This document shows positions 60,858 to 64,000 of a stretch of 64,000 nt of DNA, one piece after another. The translations under genes were made by a program, and so were the position numbers. Origin of the DNA: Shewanella amazonensis SB2B (GTDB lineage Bacteria > Pseudomonadota > Gammaproteobacteria > Enterobacterales > Shewanellaceae); contig NC_008700.1 of assembly GCF_000015245.1 (NCBI RefSeq), positions 2,176,001 through 2,240,000 on the forward strand, in the 5' to 3' direction. The notes under the pieces are model-generated. The model ran no database searches. It was not told the origin of the DNA and worked only from the letters and a program-made list of their open reading frames with translations. The number at the start of each line of letters is the position of its first letter. Position 1 is the first letter of the stretch.

Positions 60858-61268
60858 ATGTCTCAAATTCTTCATACCATGGTTCGGGTTGCCAATCTTG
60901 AGAAATCCATCGCCTTCTACACTGAGGTGCTGGGCATGACGCTGCTTCGCACCTCAGAAAATCCTGAGTATCGTTATTCACTGGCTTTTGTGGGCTATGG
61001 CGAAGAAGCCAAGGGCGCGGCCGTCATTGAGCTGACCTGGAACTGGGATACCGACAAGTACGAACTTGGCACTGGCTTTGGCCATATCGCCATCGGTAAA
61101 GCAGATATTTACAAGGCCTGCGAAGACATCGCCAAGGCCGGCGGTAAAGTTACCCGCGCGCCTGGTCCTGTTGCCGGTGGCACTACGGAAATCGCCTTCG
61201 TTGAAGACCCCGATGGTTACAAGATTGAACTCATCCAGATGAAATCTGCCATGCAAGGCCTTGGCTGA
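60858..61268 (+). CDS. gloA: Lactoylglutathione lyase (glyoxalase I)
   Basis: A 136-residue metalloenzyme converting the methylglyoxal-glutathione adduct to lactoylglutathione. It has HTMVRVANLEKSIAFY, YELGTGFGHIAI and FVEDPDGYKIELI with the metal ligands His and Glu. Start at 60858 with AAGGAA upstream gives the E. coli length (135). Confidence 0.95.
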   Translation: MSQILHTMVRVANLEKSIAFYTEVLGMTLLRTSENPEYRYSLAFVGYGEEAKGAAVIELTWNWDTDKYELGTGFGHIAIGKADIYKACEDIAKAGGKVTRAPGPVAGGTTEIAFVEDPDGYKIELIQMKSAMQGLG

Positions 61269-61314
61269 TTTTACCGGAGCGACGCTGACTGAGTGAGGCT
61301 TTGACTCCCGTAAT

Positions 61315-61342
61315 AAAAAAGCGCCCATGGGGCGCTTTTTTG
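61315..61342. terminator. Bidirectional terminator between gloA and the TonB receptor
   Basis: AAAAAAGCGCCC-AT-GGGGCGCTTTTTT. Confidence 0.92.
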
Positions 61343-61369
61343 TTTCTGCGTTAAAGTGTCTGATAGTTA

Positions 61370-63889
61370 TCAGAACTTCATCGTCAGACCACCGTAGATT
61401 TGACGACCGATGGTGTCAAATACTTCAGGAATGGTACCGCCGTCGCTGCCGTTAGGCACGTAGGATGGCTCTTCATCAGTGAGGTTCTTCACACCCAGAG
61501 ATACGGTCACGCCGTCGTTGATGAAGTAAGTGGCAACCACGTTGTGGTACAGCACTGAGTCTACAGTTTCATCACGGTCACCCAACCACTCGGTTTCGCC
61601 GATGAAACGGTTGTAGTACATCAGGCTCCAGTCGGCCTGACCGGCCTGGATGCTGAAGTTGTTGCGCACCTTGGCATAACCACCGAAGTTACCATCGCTG
61701 GTGCCTTCGTAGGCTACGTTGTCCTGTTCGAATTCCAGCAGGTAGGTCAGATCGTTATTGATCTTCCAGTCCAGATTCAGAGCTTCGAAGTTGTAGGCCA
61801 GGTTGAAGTCGATACCACTGGTGTTCTGGCTACCCACGTTGGTCAGCGGGTTGGTGAAGTTCGACAGATCGCCTTCATCGGTGATCTTGAAGGTTTCACA
61901 GGCGCTCAGAATACCGGCATGACAGTCAACCAGACCCTTCTGGGCATCCAGACGGGTAATGGCGTTGGTCACACGGAAACGCCAGTAATCGAGGGTCAGA
62001 GACAGACCGTCGATGTAGCTTGGAGAGTACACCAGACCGGCAGTGTAAGACTCAGACTCTTCTGGCTTCAGATCAGGATCTGAGGTGTAGTTCACCAGAA
62101 TTTGAGGATCTTGCTCGTTACCCCATGGATCGTCCAGATAATCGTAAGAACCTGTGTTACCACCAAACAGCTCGGCAACGTTAGGTGCACGGAAACCGGT
62201 AGCAGCTACGGTACGCAGCATCAGATCGTCAGTGGCTTCATAGGTCAGACCCACTTTCCAGGTCGAGGCTTTACCGAAGGTAGAGTAGTCATCGAAACGC
62301 AGGGCGAATTCACCGGTCAGTTTCTCGGTGAAAGGCACGCTGACTTCCTGATAGATGGAGAATACATCGTAGTTACCATCAGTTGGGTCTTGCTGAGCCG
62401 CAGTACCCTCACCGGCCACAATCACAGGATCAGGATTGTAGTAGCCACTGTCGTAACGGTATTCAGCACCGATTGCAAAACCAACTGCACCTGCACTCAA
62501 ATCAAACAGTTCACCGCTCAGTACGCCGGCAACCACGTGCTGCTCGTTACCGCCATCGTTACGCTCGGTGAAACCGATGTCGTTGATGATGTCCTGAGTC
62601 AGAGGCTGACCGCTGAGCCATGAGTCCAGGTTGTTATAGACGGAGTTTTCCATCTTCACGGCATTGATAGAGTTTTCAACCCAGGTCTCGGCCTTGTTCT
62701 TACCATAGGTGTAAGACAGGTCCCAGGTCATGCCTGTGTTGATGTCCAGAGAACCTTGCAGGCCCAGAGAGGCGCGCAGAGTGTCGGTGTCCTGATTGTA
62801 GATACGTGGACCCACATCGGTGGTACGGCGACGGTAGTTTACACGGCCAGTGTCATCAGGAGCGATACCGGCAGCAATCATGTCGCCATCCAGAGTGATG
62901 CAACGTGCAGCATCGATACCCTCTTCACCACATACGCCCAGCATGATGTCGGCTGGCTGAGCGGCCATTTGCTGATCAGATTTACGCTTGGTATACAGGA
63001 TGTCACCGGTCAGCAGCAGATCGTCACCCAGTTCCTGAGTCATGTTGGCAAACAGGCTGTAACGCTTGGCTGGGGTCTGATACCAGCTGTCCTGGGTGAA
63101 GTCATAACCTGTGTTACGGTCAACCCAATTACCGTTGGCGTCTTTCACCATACCTTCCAGAGAGCCGGTAGGAATGAATGAGCTGTAACCTGCCTCGGTC
63201 CAGTCACGATCGGCCTGGATAACACCACGGCGCTCAGAGTAAGCCGCACCAAAGGTGTAGTTGCCACCGTTATCGGTGTTGAAACCGTAGAGCATGCTCA
63301 GTTCGCCACTTTCGCCGTCACCCTTGTCGGTGCCGCTGCCGTTAAAGTCGAACTGGAAGCCTTCAAAATCTTTCTTGGTGATGATGTTCACCACACCGGC
63401 GATGGCGTCAGAGCCATACACTGCAGATGCACCGTCTTTCAGGATTTCTACACGGGCAATCATGGCAACCGGGATAGAGTTCAAATCCACAGCGCTGTCA
63501 GCGCCTGAACCTGAGTTCACCATGCGGCGACCGTTCAGCAGTACCAGAGTACGCTCAGCGCCCATACCACGCAGGTCAACCTGCGCTACACCATCTGCAC
63601 CGTTGTTGGTGCTTGAACCCACAGCGGCACCCGCCATGGAGGTTTGAGCCTGCAGCATTTGGTCAACAGAGGTGAAGCCTTCAGCGCGAATGGCATCGGC
63701 ACTGATCACTGTGACAGGAGAAGCAGTTTCCATATCCTGGCGCTGGATACGTGAACCTGTTACTGCGATACGCTCTACGTCTTTGGCTTGAGCTTCTTCG
63801 GCAAACGCCTGACTGGACACGACAGCAGAAGCACTGGTAGCCAACAGAACACAATTGACCGCCCAGGCGATTCTCGTGGTTTTTAACAT
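61370..63889 (-). CDS. TonB-dependent outer-membrane receptor
   Basis: An 839-residue receptor with signal peptide (residues 1-30, ending SQAFA), a TonB-box-like region (DVERIAVTGSRI), plug domain with LRGMGAERTLVLLNGRRM and VYGSDAIAGVVNIITK, and a 22-strand barrel ending in Phe (YGGLTMKF). The ligand is unknown; the plug resembles the large group of Shewanella receptors for peptides, sugars or siderophores. Codon use suggests high expression. No transport genes adjoin it in the window. Confidence 0.93.
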   Translation of the reverse strand: MLKTTRIAWAVNCVLLATSASAVVSSQAFAEEAQAKDVERIAVTGSRIQRQDMETASPVTVISADAIRAEGFTSVDQMLQAQTSMAGAAVGSSTNNGADGVAQVDLRGMGAERTLVLLNGRRMVNSGSGADSAVDLNSIPVAMIARVEILKDGASAVYGSDAIAGVVNIITKKDFEGFQFDFNGSGTDKGDGESGELSMLYGFNTDNGGNYTFGAAYSERRGVIQADRDWTEAGYSSFIPTGSLEGMVKDANGNWVDRNTGYDFTQDSWYQTPAKRYSLFANMTQELGDDLLLTGDILYTKRKSDQQMAAQPADIMLGVCGEEGIDAARCITLDGDMIAAGIAPDDTGRVNYRRRTTDVGPRIYNQDTDTLRASLGLQGSLDINTGMTWDLSYTYGKNKAETWVENSINAVKMENSVYNNLDSWLSGQPLTQDIINDIGFTERNDGGNEQHVVAGVLSGELFDLSAGAVGFAIGAEYRYDSGYYNPDPVIVAGEGTAAQQDPTDGNYDVFSIYQEVSVPFTEKLTGEFALRFDDYSTFGKASTWKVGLTYEATDDLMLRTVAATGFRAPNVAELFGGNTGSYDYLDDPWGNEQDPQILVNYTSDPDLKPEESESYTAGLVYSPSYIDGLSLTLDYWRFRVTNAITRLDAQKGLVDCHAGILSACETFKITDEGDLSNFTNPLTNVGSQNTSGIDFNLAYNFEALNLDWKINNDLTYLLEFEQDNVAYEGTSDGNFGGYAKVRNNFSIQAGQADWSLMYYNRFIGETEWLGDRDETVDSVLYHNVVATYFINDGVTVSLGVKNLTDEEPSYVPNGSDGGTIPEVFDTIGRQIYGGLTMKF

Positions 63890-64000
63890 GATTTAACTCC
63901 CTGCTTATTTTGACTGCGCCTGTAAGATTTTGAATTTGGCGCAGACCCGATACTCGCCAAGCAGCAGAGAATCGTCAAACCCTCAAACTATTAACATTCC

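Overview
The window looks like chromosomal DNA of a Shewanella, close to S. amazonensis in gene content. The basis is the pairing of a cbb3 oxidase operon with an FNR/EtrA gene, uspE and ttcA; a HexR-centred Entner-Doudoroff block; psrA-fadE beside an M2 peptidase; a VC2046/SO_2500-type gene beside a tRNA-Tyr array; and rsxABCDGE-nth. The genus is inferred from remembered gene order and protein families, not from a search. There is no phage, IS element, CRISPR array or obvious island. Most of the window is dense core genome.

Layout. 1-1144: 3' part of a Bcr/CflA-type drug efflux gene with an odd C-terminal tail. 1393-4574: copper homeostasis (copA-cueR, and a divergent CopZ-like chaperone), with two long-spacer MerR-type promoters between them. 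4600-5633: a sparse stretch holding a small Cys-rich gene and a doubtful 41-codon ORF. 5634-7663: an orphan REC-DUF3369-HD-GYP response regulator and a lipoprotein. 7710-15021: cbb3 oxidase ccoNOQP with assembly genes fixH, ccoI, ccoS and a SafE-family membrane protein; ccoG is absent here. 15078-17875: etrA/fnr, uspE and ttcA. 17985-20524: DUF2987 protein, Bax-like glucosaminidase and YvcK/YbhK-type protein. 20597-23739: aspC, tRNA-Gly, tRNA-Cys and the long GAPDH gapB.

23929-33830 is the sugar-catabolism block: DUF2989 lipoprotein, gapA, then zwf-pgl-edd-eda on the minus strand, with hexR and pykA diverging. HexR-like sites (TGTAAT-N3-ATTACA type) occur at gapB/DUF2989, gapA, zwf and pykA, so the block reads as one local regulon with its regulator inside. 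34044-39048: fadE and psrA face an M2 peptidase lipoprotein across a perfect 17-bp inverted repeat. 39257-44254: smrA, an NTF2-like secreted protein, YchJ, a GAF-PAS-GGDEF-EAL enzyme, a YfcZ-type protein and a VC2046-type protein.

44380-51535: three tRNA-Tyr genes, a cysteine-synthase-like enzyme, queE and queC (divergent), rhombosortase, uvrB, and five tRNA-Asn genes. 51681-60538: a degenerate GGDEF-EAL membrane protein, rsxABCDGE and nth. 60606-63889: a previously easy-to-miss 27-residue membrane protein, gloA, and a large TonB-dependent receptor. I see no convincing new multi-gene system. The best leads are regulatory DNA (psrA repeat, HexR sites, copper promoters, the uspE FNR promoter), the 27-residue ORF, the Cys-rich ORF and the catalytically dead c-di-GMP protein.
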